DNA of 64,000 nucleotides from Oncomelania hupensis (GCA_036898135.1 CM072511.1:154345425-154409424); one strand, 5' to 3'. Positions 1 to 11,667 are shown, numbered from the stretch's first letter. Notes: generated by a model not told the origin, from the sequence alone. Numbers and translations: made by a program.

Positions 1-842
1 AAAAACAAAAAGAGCACCACCAGTAACTAATTGTGAGTAAAATACATTTCGAAGATATAAATCCTGGTTACTGTTGTGTATGACATTATAACATCTGTGA
101 CATTAAATTCCGCGCGAACTGGTTTCCGGTTTACCAAAATCTCGTGATAAGCGATAGTTTCCAGCAATGACGCATCCATAACTTTGCATATACCTATCTC
201 TAAAACACGCACAAAGAGTCATAGAACAACTTCCAGTGCGCTAGAACTGATAGATTGGTTGATTGATAAGTTGGTCTATTCCAACTTTGATATGATGATG
301 ATGATCTTTGTTGTCAGGGTGGCGACGTGGTGATCGTCCTTAACGCTGATGCAATATGACGTTAAGCTTCGTTATTCCGTTCCGTTCCATTGTTAGTTGA
401 ATGTGCATGCGTCCGTTAATTCGTACTAAACCGCTAGCTAACACTGTATCACTTTATCCCATACTTGTGGATGAAATGGGTGTGGAAGCAAACTACGGAT
501 GGAATTAATTGATTTACGGGCTTCCATCTCATCTCATTTCATCTATCGAAACCATCAGCCTGTCAGGATGTTAGAAAGACATGAAGGATGCTGCCGCGGA
601 GGATTTTCGCCACTAAACTAAACTTCACCAAACCAAAATCCTGTTGTAAACATGTGAACAGTAAGTGTATTTTCATTCGCTTATAAAAGTAATTTTGATC
701 TCAAAATGTGCCTTGCACGTTAAGCAGCAACAGGGCTAACAAATACAAAACATGCAGACACATTTAAGGAATATCAAGGAAGTGGAGATCGAAGGAGAAC
801 CCTCCCCAGTTAAATTACAGGATTAAATGTAATGAAAGGAAA
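1..842. other. Intergenic, nothing recognised
   Basis: AT-rich single-copy-looking sequence. The longest open frame (27-212, minus) has no recognisable domain, no codon bias and no flanking splice sites that would make it convincing. Confidence 0.5.
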
Positions 843-1035
843 CTAAAGTTAATACATTTTCTCCTTCGGATGAGAGTATATACGCACATGTACCGAGGTC
901 TAGTTGTGTACGCATGCATCCCACCGCAGGGACTTTAAATGTTCTGATGGCCATGTCTTAGACGGAAGAGTGCCAGCCACACTAATACACCCAGCATGCC
1001 CTGTAGGTCCAGGTCCTCCTGCCACACCCCACACC
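843..1035 (+). repeat. SINE-1 body fragment (tRNA head missing)
   Basis: The stretch from CTTCGGATGAGAGTATA through GACTTTAAA and ATGTCYTAGACG to CACCCAGCATG matches, in the same order, the body of the better preserved copy at 51300-51721. The tRNA-like head and the GCGCTATATAAAT 3' end are absent, so this is an internal fragment. It lies just 3' of the minus-strand exon at 1268-1557. Confidence 0.75.
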
Positions 1036-1267
1036 CCTGGTCCTGGGTGGCTCTGCGTTTGCAGCTGCCGCACTTTCGCCCAGAAAGCAACCCGAATTTC
1101 GCCCGCGTAGGTGACTCATAATACCCAAAATTCCACACCCCCAAAACTATCAAAATCCAAATAAAATTAAAGTCCGAGCATTAATCCCCACAACAAATGT
1201 CCAAAGCCACCCTGAACTGAAGTCACTGTTCACAGAGACAATTTCAACGAGACTAAAACAAACTGAC

Positions 1268-1557
1268 CTGTCTTTCATGACTTTGAAGATGAGGCTGTCA
1301 GTGTGGCTGTCCGTCTCTCCCCCTGACGCGGCTGACCGCCCATCCACGTCATCCTCCCTCTCCCCCTCGCTATCCGTGACTGACTCCGAGTCCGAGGAAT
1401 CCGACGCGCCTTCGATGTTGTCGTCCAGGTATTTCCGCTGCGCGGCGCGGATCTTGGCTAGCAGTGGAGAAACCTCGGGCTCCGTCAGTCCCATGCCGGG
1501 CGCCTGCAGGCGGAACGCCTTGTTGCTGCGACTGCGGCTGCTTAGGCAGTTGCCCAT
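1268..1557 (-). CDS. Putative first coding exon of an N-myristoylated acidic protein
   Basis: The exon reads MGNCLSSRSRSNKAF from a good Kozak start (GCCATGG at the minus-strand 5' end). It runs 96 codons to a splice donor CAG|GTCAGT, leaving a phase 2 end. MGNC is a classical N-myristoylation signal with a neighbouring palmitoylatable Cys, and a basic RSRSNK patch follows, so membrane attachment is likely. Residues 30-45 (EVSPLLAKIRAAQRKYLDD) look helical. Residues 50-85 are a Ser/Asp/Glu-rich acidic stretch resembling CK2 sites. The exon is clearly more GC- and CpG-rich than its surroundings, as expected for a gene start. I do not recognise the family: RNF11 also begins MGNCL but does not match further. 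Later exons would lie below position 1267 and were not identified. Confidence 0.6.
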
Positions 1558-1680
1558 GGCCTGGTTGAGATGTTATACAATCTTCGTGTTTGATATGATA
1601 ATATATTTCTTATTACGAGTCTGTGATGTGATGGAAGCTCTCCTATTTGATGAGTACGATCAGATGTGGCTACTCACACA

Positions 1681-1842
1681 ACTGCCCATGGTCACGATGA
1701 CAGATTTGTTGAACTGCTCCTTTTCCTTGCTACTGCAAATCATCTCCAGCTTTGTCACTTTGCCACAATAATACACTGTTGTTTCGTAATTGTTTCGAAA
1801 ACACGTACATCCTTTCTGTCTTACGAATAAGATTGTTACCAT
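1681..1842 (-). other. Possible upstream or alternative exon ending MGSC
   Basis: On the minus strand an open frame ends ATGGGCAGTTGT|GTGAGTAGC, a near-perfect donor directly after codons for MGSC. The downstream exon (1268-1557) could be entered at AACCAG|GCCATGGGC, in frame. MGSC is again a possible myristoylation start, so this may be an alternative first exon of the same gene. The acceptor has a poor pyrimidine tract. Transcript data would be needed to choose between the two starts. Confidence 0.3.
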
Positions 1843-3703
1843 TTAACATTTCTTTAACTTCTCTCTACACGTGCAGACTCCTCTGTGCTTCACTCAATTT
1901 CATTTCTCCAAAATACTTTGGCACCATACCCGAGTCTGTAAATTATCACTGTTGCTACTTTTGAGCTCTGTGATACAATCCATCAGACATAAATCATTAT
2001 ATTCAGTTCAGTACCACAATTAGCCTATATACAATTCAAAACGCACACAATTTGTATTCAGGATGCTCAAAAAGTTAAAGATATTTATTTACTTAAGATG
2101 CTGTGGAAACTAGCAGGAATCAGTAGCAAAGTTTCTCACGACTTGTACATAAAAACACTTTCACTGAAATGACGCGCAAGCACTTAGTCTTCAAGGGTTT
2201 TACAAAGTGTAAAGTTTTAAAAGTGTATAAAGTTTATACAATAATGTTTTTAAAAAAATACTAACATTATTTCTCTTAAAAGTGGTTGTGAAATAAAACT
2301 AAAAGCGTTAAATGGAAGAACAATAACAAAAATACACTGACACTACGACGACCATTCCGTCACTCACTCACACATCAGTAGATGAATGAACGGATGGTTC
2401 TTATAAATAGCGTAGATTTAAAGAGCAGTTCAAGCCACCTCAGTGTGTTGGAATTTAAGGATGGTTGCGCTGATGACTCAAAGAAATCACTTCCTCCCAG
2501 GCTTAAACCACATCAGCCTACTTTTCCACACACCCACAAAGAAAACTGTTTTGATAATTAAGGCTGCAAATCCCCACCTTCCAGACTGTAGATCGTCACG
2601 CACTGTCGAAAACGGAAGCTCTGAGACAGGTGTGCAGATAAATAAACAGGTGGATTCTTAAGGTAACTGACACATTTTTTTTTTAAACACACTGGTACAT
2701 TCTAAAGAAAATTTACATTCTTAAACAATCACAGTGGCATTTCTTTTAACGTAGCTCAATTTCGTACATCGGTTTCTTAGACTCGGACACTTCTATGATT
2801 GTGTTTCCTCTGCAATCTTTCTTCTTTTATTTTTATTTTTCAGCAGTTTAATTAGAGAAAGGATGAAATGGACTGTTATAAGTACAATAAGCAGTTCTTA
2901 AGTAAATAAGTATGTATGACAAAACATTTCATTGTATTTTTTATAATAAACCATAACGATTCAGATTCTTTAAAATATGACATTAAAATATGCTGTTTTT
3001 TGTTGTTTTTTTTTATTTTAAAAAATATCACAATGCCGTTAGAGTTTACACCGACTATACTGCAGTACACATTATAATTATCAAAACACTACCACAGTAT
3101 CGTTGTTTGGCCAGCCATAGGTTAATAAGAGGGAAAGATGTGTAAAGGCTGACAATGAGAGAACAGCCAAGATTGATTCAATTGTCGCACATTCGTCTGT
3201 TAGCGCAGTTCAAAGATCTAGCAATGCCTATACTGACGTCAGTATTATACTATGAAGCTAGATCGAATTAAACATGTGCTTCAACCACATCTCCAGTAAT
3301 GAAAACCTCTTCACAGAATGAGAATAGCGTTTCCATCCACAAGTCCGTGGCAGATGATGGAAACCTGAAATACAATGCAAATACAACACAAAACAATAAT
3401 GATTAGGGTCTTTTGATGTTAACTACTGCAAAATATCACCGTTACCAAAATACGCACCGTTTGTCATAATTTGACAAAAAATGATAATAACACAAGCGGT
3501 TTTTTTTTTCTTTTATTAATTTACGTTTCTATCGATTAATCCAAACTTTATTAGGACTTAATCTTCCCTAAGAAGAACAACCAATGATTAACGCTTTGAC
3601 GCCATTGTGACGCCATAGGGGATTTGCGCAAAGCGTCAACAGTACTGTACAAAGCAACGAAAGGCACCGCTGAATGTGCGTGGAATTCAACATTCCTACA
3701 AAC
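1843..3703. other. Noncoding, nothing recognised
   Basis: AT-rich sequence with short T-runs and no open frame showing protein-like composition. No dispersed repeat shared with the rest of the window was seen here. Confidence 0.5.
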
Positions 3704-4275
3704 TGTTACGACTGAGACGCGCACAATAATTACGAACATTTTGTTTTGCTAAGCTTACAACGACAGCATTTATTTACCTTAGATTTTGGCTCTATGTTGA
3801 TGCTGGATAAACTTGGAATAACGTGCTTTTGTTTTCTTCGGTTGGTATTGTAGTCGCAATACTGACATCGTTCTCGAATTGCTTGTTTACCACCGACGTA
3901 AGATTAGTGATCTGCCGCGCAAAAGATAATCAAATATTCGAACTGTATAGAACATCCTATGATGTAACACAGTGCGCATTTCATGTGATAGAGCTTTGTT
4001 CTGATTGGTTATTGATTACGTCATTCTGGGATTTACCAAAACTTTATACCATGTACAGAGACTATAAATATAGCTTTTGTCTGCGAGTAGAAAGATTCCG
4101 AGTTTTTGAATGCAGTTGTTAGTTCTGATGATTGCGGTCATTAGCTGAATAAAGTTGGAAGCTTGATAACGAGGACCCTTGCCTTGTTACTGAATGAACG
4201 GGCTGCGTGCAAACGAATAGGAGTTACACATATTCAAGAATCGGGGCTGAATCGACATTTGGCGCGCATGTAACA
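3704..4275 (+). mobile_element. Solo LTR, copy 1 (diverged)
   Basis: It begins TGTTACGACTGAGACGCGCAC and ends ATGTAACA, giving the inverted TGTTAC/GTAACA termini shared by five elements in the window. It keeps the GCTGAATAAAGTTGG polyadenylation-signal block and the ATCGGGGCTGAATC block near its 3' end. The flanks CAAAC/CAAAG form a 4/5 target-site duplication. The centre is more diverged than in the other copies, so this is probably the oldest. No gag-pol interior is attached. Confidence 0.75.
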
Positions 4276-4647
4276 CAAAGATTACGGCCTCGTGTCAAAA
4301 TGAAATTAACGCGACAACCTACACCACTAAGGTGCCGTGGGATCCTACGCAATATAATAAAGAGCAACAATAATAATGATTACGATTGTGAGCACTCAAA
4401 CAAAACAAGAAAACGGTCAATTGTGTTAACATTATGATTTCATCATACATTTTCCCTCTGTAATAAATTTTTCAATCTTAGACGATATATTCCTTAAGTC
4501 ACAAAGGGTGATACACTCTTCCTAAAGCCAAACACAATCCCACAAAACAAAGAAAAACAAACAAGCAAAAGGGTATATTTTTCACGATATGTTCCAACAA
4601 ATGTTTTGGTTTTTACCATACATATTAACGTTCTGTAATCCAAATTG
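4276..4647. other. Intergenic, nothing recognised
   Basis: No gene-like open frame and no repeat shared with the rest of the window. Confidence 0.4.
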
Positions 4648-4715
4648 ATTGATTGATTTATTGTTGCTTTAGGTCCAGCGGACTCTTCCGAGCCAAATCA
4701 GGACCGCTGTAATCC
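4648..4715 (-). repeat. Repeat B, 3' end only
   Basis: On the minus strand this reads GGTCCTGATTTGGCTCGGAA, then GAGTCCGCTGGACCTAAAGC and a short AATC-type tail. It is the same 3' end found at 37220, 40270 and 52085. Only about 60 bp were copied, an extreme 5' truncation. Confidence 0.8.
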
Positions 4716-5257
4716 AAATCCAAATCCAATTTAAGAAGTAAACTCACACGATGTCTGGTTAGGTCTTGACGGCAAGTTCAAAATGCCATTTTGTTTATTG
4801 TAATGATCACAATAGTACTGCGCTGCGTATGTGAACAAATCCATTCTAAAACCAAAACCAATTCCAAAAGTAAACCATGTGGTATATCGTGTTTATTTTC
4901 GATTAACGATTAAAGCAACTTCAAATTATATTGATTAGCGATAACAATTAGTCACTAGTTACTATGTAGACTTTTTTTAAAAATTCACTATGTAGGTAAT
5001 AGATTCATTCTAAACTCAAAACAAAATACAATTTTCAAAAACATTAAGCCAAATGAAGAGGGTTTTTTGTTCACATTACCACTTGCCAATTACTTACCGT
5101 GGTTGCACACGCCGTCAATAATCCCTTAGTTTGAGAGACGCCAGTTGTGTCTAAATCCGCCAATAATGATGCCATTAGAGAACAGGGAACATTCCATGAG
5201 GACTATACGTCACACGCATGTGCGTGATACACTCTTGGCTCTTGATGCTGCTGGCGT
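4716..5257. other. Intergenic, nothing recognised
   Basis: AT-rich sequence without a credible coding frame or a repeat seen elsewhere in the window. Confidence 0.4.

Positions 5258-5314
<57 letters not shown>
5258..5314. repeat. (GAT)n microsatellite
   Basis: About 19 uninterrupted GAT units. The open frames across it encode only poly-Asp or poly-Met and are not genes. Confidence 0.97.
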
Positions 5315-5315
<1 letters not shown>

Positions 5316-5552
5316 AACGAATGTGACGTCGTTCTTGTTGCTGCTGCTAATGCTGCTGCTTCTGAGGTTGATTACGACGATGACAGCGAATTTGCTGCTA
5401 CTGCTGCTCTACTGATGTTCGTGTAGTTGCTTGTTGATGAAGCCGATGATGATGATGATGATGATATTGTTAAAGGATCCCCAGGCATTTGGCTGACGTG
5501 CGGTCTGTAGACAACAACCCCACGATTTAAATGTTAAACAAAAGACAGGGAG

Positions 5553-5571
5553 GGAGGGAGGGAGGAAGAGG

Positions 5572-5652
<81 letters not shown>

Positions 5653-5669
5653 CAAACAAACAAACAAAC
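5553..5669. repeat. (GGGA)n, (GA)n and (CAAA)n compound microsatellite
   Basis: GGGA units pass into about 35 GA dinucleotides and then into CAAA repeats. Confidence 0.97.
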
Positions 5670-5852
5670 AAGCATTTTAAAGCAAAACGTGTTGATCAAT
5701 GAATGGAGAAGAACAAAACAACAAAGTGCTCAAAAATTGAATTCATAAACATTGAGGTTTAACGTCTACATCCATCATTGGCAGACATGGCAGAGAAAAG
5801 GGTTTGGGACCAAAACCAAAACTGAACCACCAGAGCAAATCTGCGAATTTGG

Positions 5853-5935
5853 ACAATGCCCAACTAGGGATTCAAACATTGGTCGTCGGTGTGCCCGGGG
5901 AACGCTTTAACCCAACAGCTACGGCGGTGGGCAAA
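5853..5935 (-). repeat. tRNA-derived SINE-3 head
   Basis: On the minus strand CCACCGCCGTAGCTGTTGGG is followed by CACACCGACGACC and TTTGAATCCC, that is, a degraded box A and box B at tRNA spacing. The stretch at 30883-30940 aligns with it in the same order, so this is a dispersed family and not a tRNA gene. Confidence 0.65.
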
Positions 5936-6014
5936 AAGTGTTAATTTTACTTTGGTTACAAGGATTAATGTAAAGTGTTCATGAAGAGTTTTGTGGATGG
6001 CCGCCAACAATGTA

Positions 6015-6744
6015 TTGTGAGTTAATTTGCTGAAGGGTCTTAAGACTATCGCGGCTAGCACTGTCTTGTGAGTTCATTTGCTGAACGGTGTTACGTTGAA
6101 ACGCCAATGGTAGTATTTCTGAAACGCGCACGATAGATCTAATCGTTTGCAAAGTATTCAATAATGGAGTTTATTTACCTTTGATTTGAGTTTGCATTGT
6201 TGTTAGGAGAGGCTTTGTATAACGTTGATAATTTTCGTTAGTCGATATTATTGGAGAATTCTCTAGACCTGCGTGTTTACTCTCGATAGAAATTTCCCGA
6301 TGGATGTCGAGGTGAGGGAACGTTCCGGGTATGTGTAGAGAGATGTATGACGTAAGACAGTGATGACGATCTTTAATTCTGATTGGTTGTAATGCGTCAT
6401 TTCTAGAACGTCCTGAGGGCATCTCGAGTTGAGAGAAAAATTATATATTCGATGCTCCGTGTGTTGTTGTGAATAATTGTTGATAGTGAGTTGGAAAGTA
6501 AAAAAGTTGAAAGTGGAAAGTGATTGTATGCAGTGTTGATGTGTGCTGAATAAAAGTGGAAAACTTCATACGTCGACTCAGTGACTTGTATGCTGATTGA
6601 GCAGGCTGCGTGGATAAACGAATCTGAGTTACACACGCCTATCAGGAATTCAAGCATCGGGGCTGAATCAGATACTGATAGAAAAACACCAACATCAAAC
6701 GGAGTGTAACAAACGGTCTTAAGACTATTTCGACTAGCACTGCC
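6015..6744 (+). repeat. ~52-bp tandem duplication split by a solo LTR
   Basis: GTCTTAAGACTATCGCGGCTAGCACTG before the LTR is matched by the same block, with a few changes, directly after it (positions 6716-6744). TGAGTT[AC]ATTTGCTGAA also occurs twice on the left. The LTR therefore inserted into an existing short tandem repeat. Confidence 0.7.
6089..6711 (+). mobile_element. Solo LTR, copy 2
   Basis: 623 bp from TGTTACGTTGAAACG to GAGTGTAACA, flanked by perfect 5-bp duplications AACGG (6084-6088 and 6712-6716). It contains the shared blocks CGCGCACGATAGATC, TTTACCTTTGATTTG, GCTGAATAAA and ATCGGGGCTGAATC. With no interior and intact duplications, LTR-LTR recombination is the simplest origin. 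TG..CA ends and a 5-bp duplication fit Gypsy- or BEL-type elements; I cannot decide between them. Confidence 0.9.
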
Positions 6745-6824
6745 ATTGCCTTATCTATCTGCCAGTCTGAGCCTGCCTCCAACAAAAGGAGGAATTGCAG
6801 GCACTTGGGGGCCCTTTAAGATGG

Positions 6825-6980
6825 CTTAGTAGCACAGTGGATAGTGACCTGGTCTCCTATTCCGAAGGTCGCTGGTTCCAACCCTGCATGGTATGAACTT
6901 ACGTGACTTAGGTACGAGACTTTTTCTGGACACTGAGGGTTTACTCCGGGTACTCCGGTTCCCTCCCTCCCATCAATAAT
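6825..6980 (+). repeat. tRNA-derived SINE-2 copy with (AAT)n tail
   Basis: TAGTAGCACAGTGGATAGTG resembles box A and GGTCGCTGGTTCCAACCC resembles box B at tRNA spacing. A non-tRNA body with GTTTACTCCGGGTACTCC follows, then AATAATAAT. The cloverleaf is not conserved. Confidence 0.65.
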
Positions 6981-7076
6981 AATATTGGATGCAGTCGATC
7001 TAAATTTTAAAAAATTAAAAGTTGATTTCTGTTCCGCCTTTTGTCATATTGATCTCTTCATATCGCCGCGCTTTGA

Positions 7077-7161
<85 letters not shown>
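7077..7161. repeat. (TTA)n microsatellite
   Basis: About 28 TTA units without interruption. Confidence 0.97.
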
Positions 7162-7162
<1 letters not shown>

Positions 7163-7179
7163 AAGCCCTGTTTCAATAA

Positions 7180-7475
7180 TTTGCATATTTCTGTTTACTT
7201 TTCGTTACAATGAATTTACCTCGGAACCTGGCACTATTGTCACACTGAAAAATTACACAGTTAGCGCTGGTTGCTCCAACCGACTGTACGCTTTAAATGC
7301 TCAGCTTCCCTTCCACTGTGCGTAACCAGTTTGCTGCAGTGCTGTTTTAAGAATCAACCTGGATTCTATTAATAGGCACATAAACAAATTAATGTATCGA
7401 GATCAAAACTGTACTTTTCCAGTTTTTTTTCCCGATGGGCAACACTGACTGTGAAGTGGAAAAAGGATTTGTGAC
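7180..7475 (+). repeat. Dispersed repeat C, copy 1
   Basis: It shares TTCTATTAATAGGCACA, a T-run followed by GGGCAACACTGACTGTGAA, and neighbouring blocks with 18736-19070 (same strand) and 30345-30735 (opposite strand). There are no obvious termini or coding capacity. It is probably a short non-autonomous element. Confidence 0.55.
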
Positions 7476-7561
7476 GCTAGAATATGTGAACGTTACATCC
7501 TTTAACCTGCACAACAGCATCGGATCAAAACCAAGAACGATATTGATGTAAATAGTTATGC

Positions 7562-7564
7562 ATC

Positions 7565-7637
<73 letters not shown>

Positions 7638-7769
7638 TTTCTTCTTCTTCTTCTTCTTCTTCTTCTTCTTCCTCCTCCTCCTCCTTCTCCTCCTCTCCTT
7701 ACCCTTAAAGCTTAGAGCCTATATGTCATGTTTGATAATGCGCTTTATAAATACAATTAGTAGGCCTAA

Positions 7770-7822
<53 letters not shown>

Positions 7823-7878
7823 TTATTATTATTATTACCCCGCCTCACCTACCTCCACTACCACACCACCACCATCAC

Positions 7879-7929
<51 letters not shown>

Positions 7930-7943
7930 TCATCATCATCGCC
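7562..7943. repeat. Run of trinucleotide microsatellites
   Basis: In order: (CAT)n, (TTC)n with CCT variants, about 17 AGT units at 7770-7821, and a second (CAT)n at 7870-7940, separated by short unique sequence. Confidence 0.95.
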
Positions 7944-8345
7944 ATCCTCCTCATCTTCGTTGTCATTGTCATATTTGACGATGTTTGGATTAACAACAGG
8001 CTTAAAGAGCGTCCATTTGTTTTCGTGTTCTAGTCCTGAACCCTGAAGTGCGCCTTGTCATATCCCAGGGTAAACACATCGTCTTAATTGATGTAGACAA
8101 ACTAAAATAGTGCACTGGCCTTTCTAATACATATTGAGCACACAGGTCCGGGTGGGAAGGATGGAATGGAAAGTACACTCGGCTTTTAGTTTTTATTGAC
8201 GCAGCTATTTCATCCAGACATCGAAGTGGGACCGGTTAAGTCTAAAATGCCAGATCGTATTGTTCCATTTCGCTTGTATCGGAACGACCTTTGGGCTCCT
8301 AGTGGGCCTGTCATAGTTTTGCAGCCTTATTAGTTCTAGACACGA
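7944..8345. other. Intergenic, nothing recognised
   Basis: No conserved open frame and no repeat shared with the rest of the window. Confidence 0.4.
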
Positions 8346-8383
8346 TACACACACACACACACACACACACCCACACACACACA

Positions 8384-8436
<53 letters not shown>
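8346..8436. repeat. (AC)n microsatellite
   Basis: About 45 AC units with three single-base interruptions. Confidence 0.96.
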
Positions 8437-8438
<2 letters not shown>

Positions 8439-8527
8439 TATTTCAGACAATAAAGAAGAAGTACAAAAAGGGAGAAGAAGTTGAAGGAGAAGGAGGAAGA
8501 GGAGGATTATGAAAATGCTCTTCCAGG

Positions 8528-8640
8528 ATTTTAAAGATACTGTCATGTCCTAGACGTGTGAGTGCGACCATAGAGATGTTGGATGATGTGCTTAAGAATG
8601 TAACCTGGCTTTGCCTGCAGCAGCTCTTGAGCTGGAAGAG
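8528..8640 (+). repeat. SINE-1 3' portion
   Basis: It contains TTTAAAGATACTG, ATGTCCTAGACG and the AGCTCTTGAGCTGG...AGCGCT block shared with 38460-38640. It abuts the LINE fragment that follows. Confidence 0.6.
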
Positions 8641-9022
8641 CGCTGGCCGTCGATCTTTCTCAATGCTTGGCCCTTCAACTTGAAACTCTCTTCCCATCTC
8701 TCTTCGCAGCTCTCCAAACATAGCTACTTTCAAATCCAACTTGAAAACTCATCTCTTCCTTAAATGTTTCTGATCTTGCCTCCCAACATCATCGTCGTCA
8801 TTCCTCCACTTGTCTTGTTTTGTTTTTTGTTTTGATTCCGACCACCGTCACCACCCACCCCATCACCCATCCTTAGGTCTCCCCTCCTTCCTCCCTCCAT
8901 CGTCCCTTATTCGTTAGCAAGTGTCTGATTTTATTTTGAATAAAACCGGATGTTTAGAATGAATGCGTGAGTACTGCGCTTTGAACTGATATTGTTCATT
9001 GGGAAAAAGCGCTATATAAATA

Positions 9023-9094
<72 letters not shown>

Positions 9095-9097
9095 GAT
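8637..9097 (+). pseudogene. CR1/L2-like LINE 3' end with RT C-terminus
   Basis: Translation on the plus strand gives AGRRSFSMLGPST, then a stop where Trp is expected, then NSLPISLRSS and FKSNLKTHLF. This is the usual C-terminal pattern of CR1/jockey-type ORF2 proteins (RSFS..GP..WNSLP...F...LK..LF). The 3' end reads AAAAAGCGCTATATAAATATC and an (ATT)n tail of about 24 units follows. The ORF is truncated at its 5' side and carries a nonsense change, so it is dead. The same GCGCTATATAAAT end is on SINE-1 at 51300-51721. Confidence 0.75.
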
Positions 9098-9402
9098 AAG
9101 AACAATAAAATAAATTCAAATAATTAAAAATGTGACAGCATGATTACATCACTCGATTGGTTTTACATTTGAGGCATACTGTAGACCAAGTCCCTCCAGT
9201 AGTTTGGGAACAAAATAGAATTATTTAAAAATAAAAAAATAAAAAAAGGAAAGGGGGGAAATTATGACGTCGCCGTGATGACGTCACACGATAATGTCCC
9301 TCAAGATACCATGGTTTCGTTTAAAACTCAAGGCTGCACTCTAATTACATTTTTTTTAAAAATGACGGCCTGATAATTACGTCACTCAATTTGTTGCAAG
9401 TC
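9098..9402. other. Intergenic, nothing recognised
   Basis: AT-rich sequence with short A-runs and no credible coding frame. Confidence 0.4.
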
Positions 9403-9900
<498 letters not shown>

Positions 9901-10237
9901 TGTCCGTGTTTATAAGCGTATAAGTGTGTGTGTAAGAGAGTGGGTGTGTGGGTGAGTGTGAGAGAGAGCGTGTGAGCGCGGCATCATGTGTTTGTGTGTA
10001 TATGTGTGTGAGTGTATGTGTGTGTGTGAGAGAGCGTGTGATCGCGGCATCATGTGTGTGTGTGTGTGTGTGTGTGTGAGTGTGTGTGTGTGAGAGAGAG
10101 CGTGTGAGCGCGGCATCATGTGTTTGTGTGTATATGTGTGTAAGTGGGTGTGTGTAGGTGTGTGTAAGTGTGTGTGTGTGAGAGAGCGAGAGAGAGCGTA
10201 GGAGCGCGGCATCATGTGTTTGTGTGTATATGTGTGA

Positions 10238-10274
<37 letters not shown>

Positions 10275-10316
10275 CGTGAGCGAGCCATCATGTGTTTGTG
10301 TGTATATGTGTGTGAA

Positions 10317-10371
<55 letters not shown>

Positions 10372-10372
10372 C
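9901..10372. repeat. Compound (TG)n/(AG)n array with a higher-order unit
   Basis: A block of AGAGAGCGTGTGAGCGCGG, CATCATGTG and a TG/TATATG run recurs about five times at intervals of roughly 65-100 bp (CATCATGTG near 9982, 10048, 10115, 10211 and 10287). The array is therefore a minisatellite built of microsatellites, not a simple run. Confidence 0.9.
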
Positions 10373-10479
10373 ATCACGATTCAAGCATCAATTACATTGC
10401 TTTGTTGTTAATGTGTTGTGTGTGTGCGTGTATGCGTGCGTGTGTATATGTATACATGCGTGTGTGTGTATAATTGTGT

Positions 10480-11032
10480 CACAAGTATATCAACTAACAA
10501 GTTAGTATCTCGTATTGCCCCCAGTCGACGTGCGATGGTCCCGTTTAGCCACAAGCTGAGACGGGGATATCCGAAACCTAAAAATAGAATAGAGAATTCT
10601 GGGAAATCTGTTCTCGCGAAGATGTGCTCGCTGAAATGAAACGAAAGTTGGGAGAGGAACTGCATACTTCTGGTAGTGAACAAAGGCAGAAACTTGTCAG
10701 CAGTATTATCAGCGATGGAGTTATAATGGACGAAGTGCTCCATACCTATGAGGTTGCCTTTGCTCGAGCAAAGAAACTAAAGAAGGATTTGGCCGACGTC
10801 ATTTCAGAAAAGGATTTCTCTACCCATAATTACCCTGGGTTTTGAAGTTTCTAAAAACTTATTTAATAATAACGGATTTTTATATAGCGGGTACTCCAGC
10901 CTATGACCAGACTCACCACGCTTTACATAATCATTACATATAAATACATGCACTCGATAAAACATTGCTTTTGCTACAATACACCAAAAGACAGAACAGG
11001 TACAACTATTTACAACTATGTACACAAATTAA

Positions 11033-11105
<73 letters not shown>

Positions 11106-11220
11106 CAGGCCGACGACGCTTTATGGAGCGCAAAGCATGTAAAGGGAAGCAACCGGTTGTAAGCGCACGTCGATAGAGACATAGAAGAGAGATACTAACT
11201 TGTTAGTTGATATACTTGTG
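10480..11220. mobile_element. 741-bp TIR element (MITE or deletion derivative)
   Basis: The first 32 bases are exactly inverted at the other end (CACAAGTATATCAACTAACA starts the left arm), and a weaker match GTCGACGTGCG / CGCACGTCGAT lies about 10 bp further in. Both sides carry TTGTGT (10474-10479 and 11221-11226), a candidate 6-bp target-site duplication. The interior holds a coding-like stretch (10615-10845), an A-run and an interrupted TA repeat (11030-11102). The superfamily is not assigned: CACAA termini recall CACTA elements, but those duplicate 2-3 bp. Confidence 0.8.
10615..10845 (+). pseudogene. Coding-like fragment inside the TIR element
   Basis: The open frame reads EDVLAEMKRKLGEEL, later IISDGVIMDEVLHTYEVAF, and ends KKLKKDLADVISEKD then NYPGF and a stop. 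It is strongly helical and charged with protein-like composition. It has no AUG at the start of the frame, so it looks like part of a longer ORF. I do not recognise a family. It could be a transposase remnant or a captured host exon. Confidence 0.35.
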
Positions 11221-11226
11221 TTGTGT

Positions 11227-11583
11227 ATGATAGTCGCTGTTTGCATGCGTGCGTGTTTTTCGGGGTAAAGCCATTTTTCATTGCCTGTAGGTCCAGATAG
11301 ACAGGAACTGGAGGTCGGACAGAGGAGGGTGTGAAAACGGGGGGGAGACAGAGAGTGATAAAGAGACAGACAGGGACAGAAAGAAAAAGACACGGAGGTA
11401 AAAGGTCAGGTAGTGATTTAAAATCTTCCCCACCCCCCGGCGCCTTGTGTCAATATGGCCTTTTTGCACCTCAGAAACTGTCTCCAATGTTCATACGCTT
11501 AAAACACTAAATATTTTAGTTGTGTCCGCATCGAATTGCATTCTATTAATATTATTCTATCGCTTTTCTCATAATCTGTCAAG

Positions 11584-11586
<3 letters not shown>
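11227..11586. other. Intergenic, nothing recognised
   Basis: Includes a short GA-rich stretch. No coding signal. Confidence 0.4.
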
Positions 11587-11662
<76 letters not shown>

Positions 11663-11667
11663 GTTTC

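Noticed and set aside
5145..5426. Open frame rich in Asp
   Set aside because: It exists only because (GAT)n lacks stops. No conserved flanks.
7558..8046. 162-codon open frame of Ile, Phe, Ser and His runs
   Set aside because: Pure translation of trinucleotide microsatellites.
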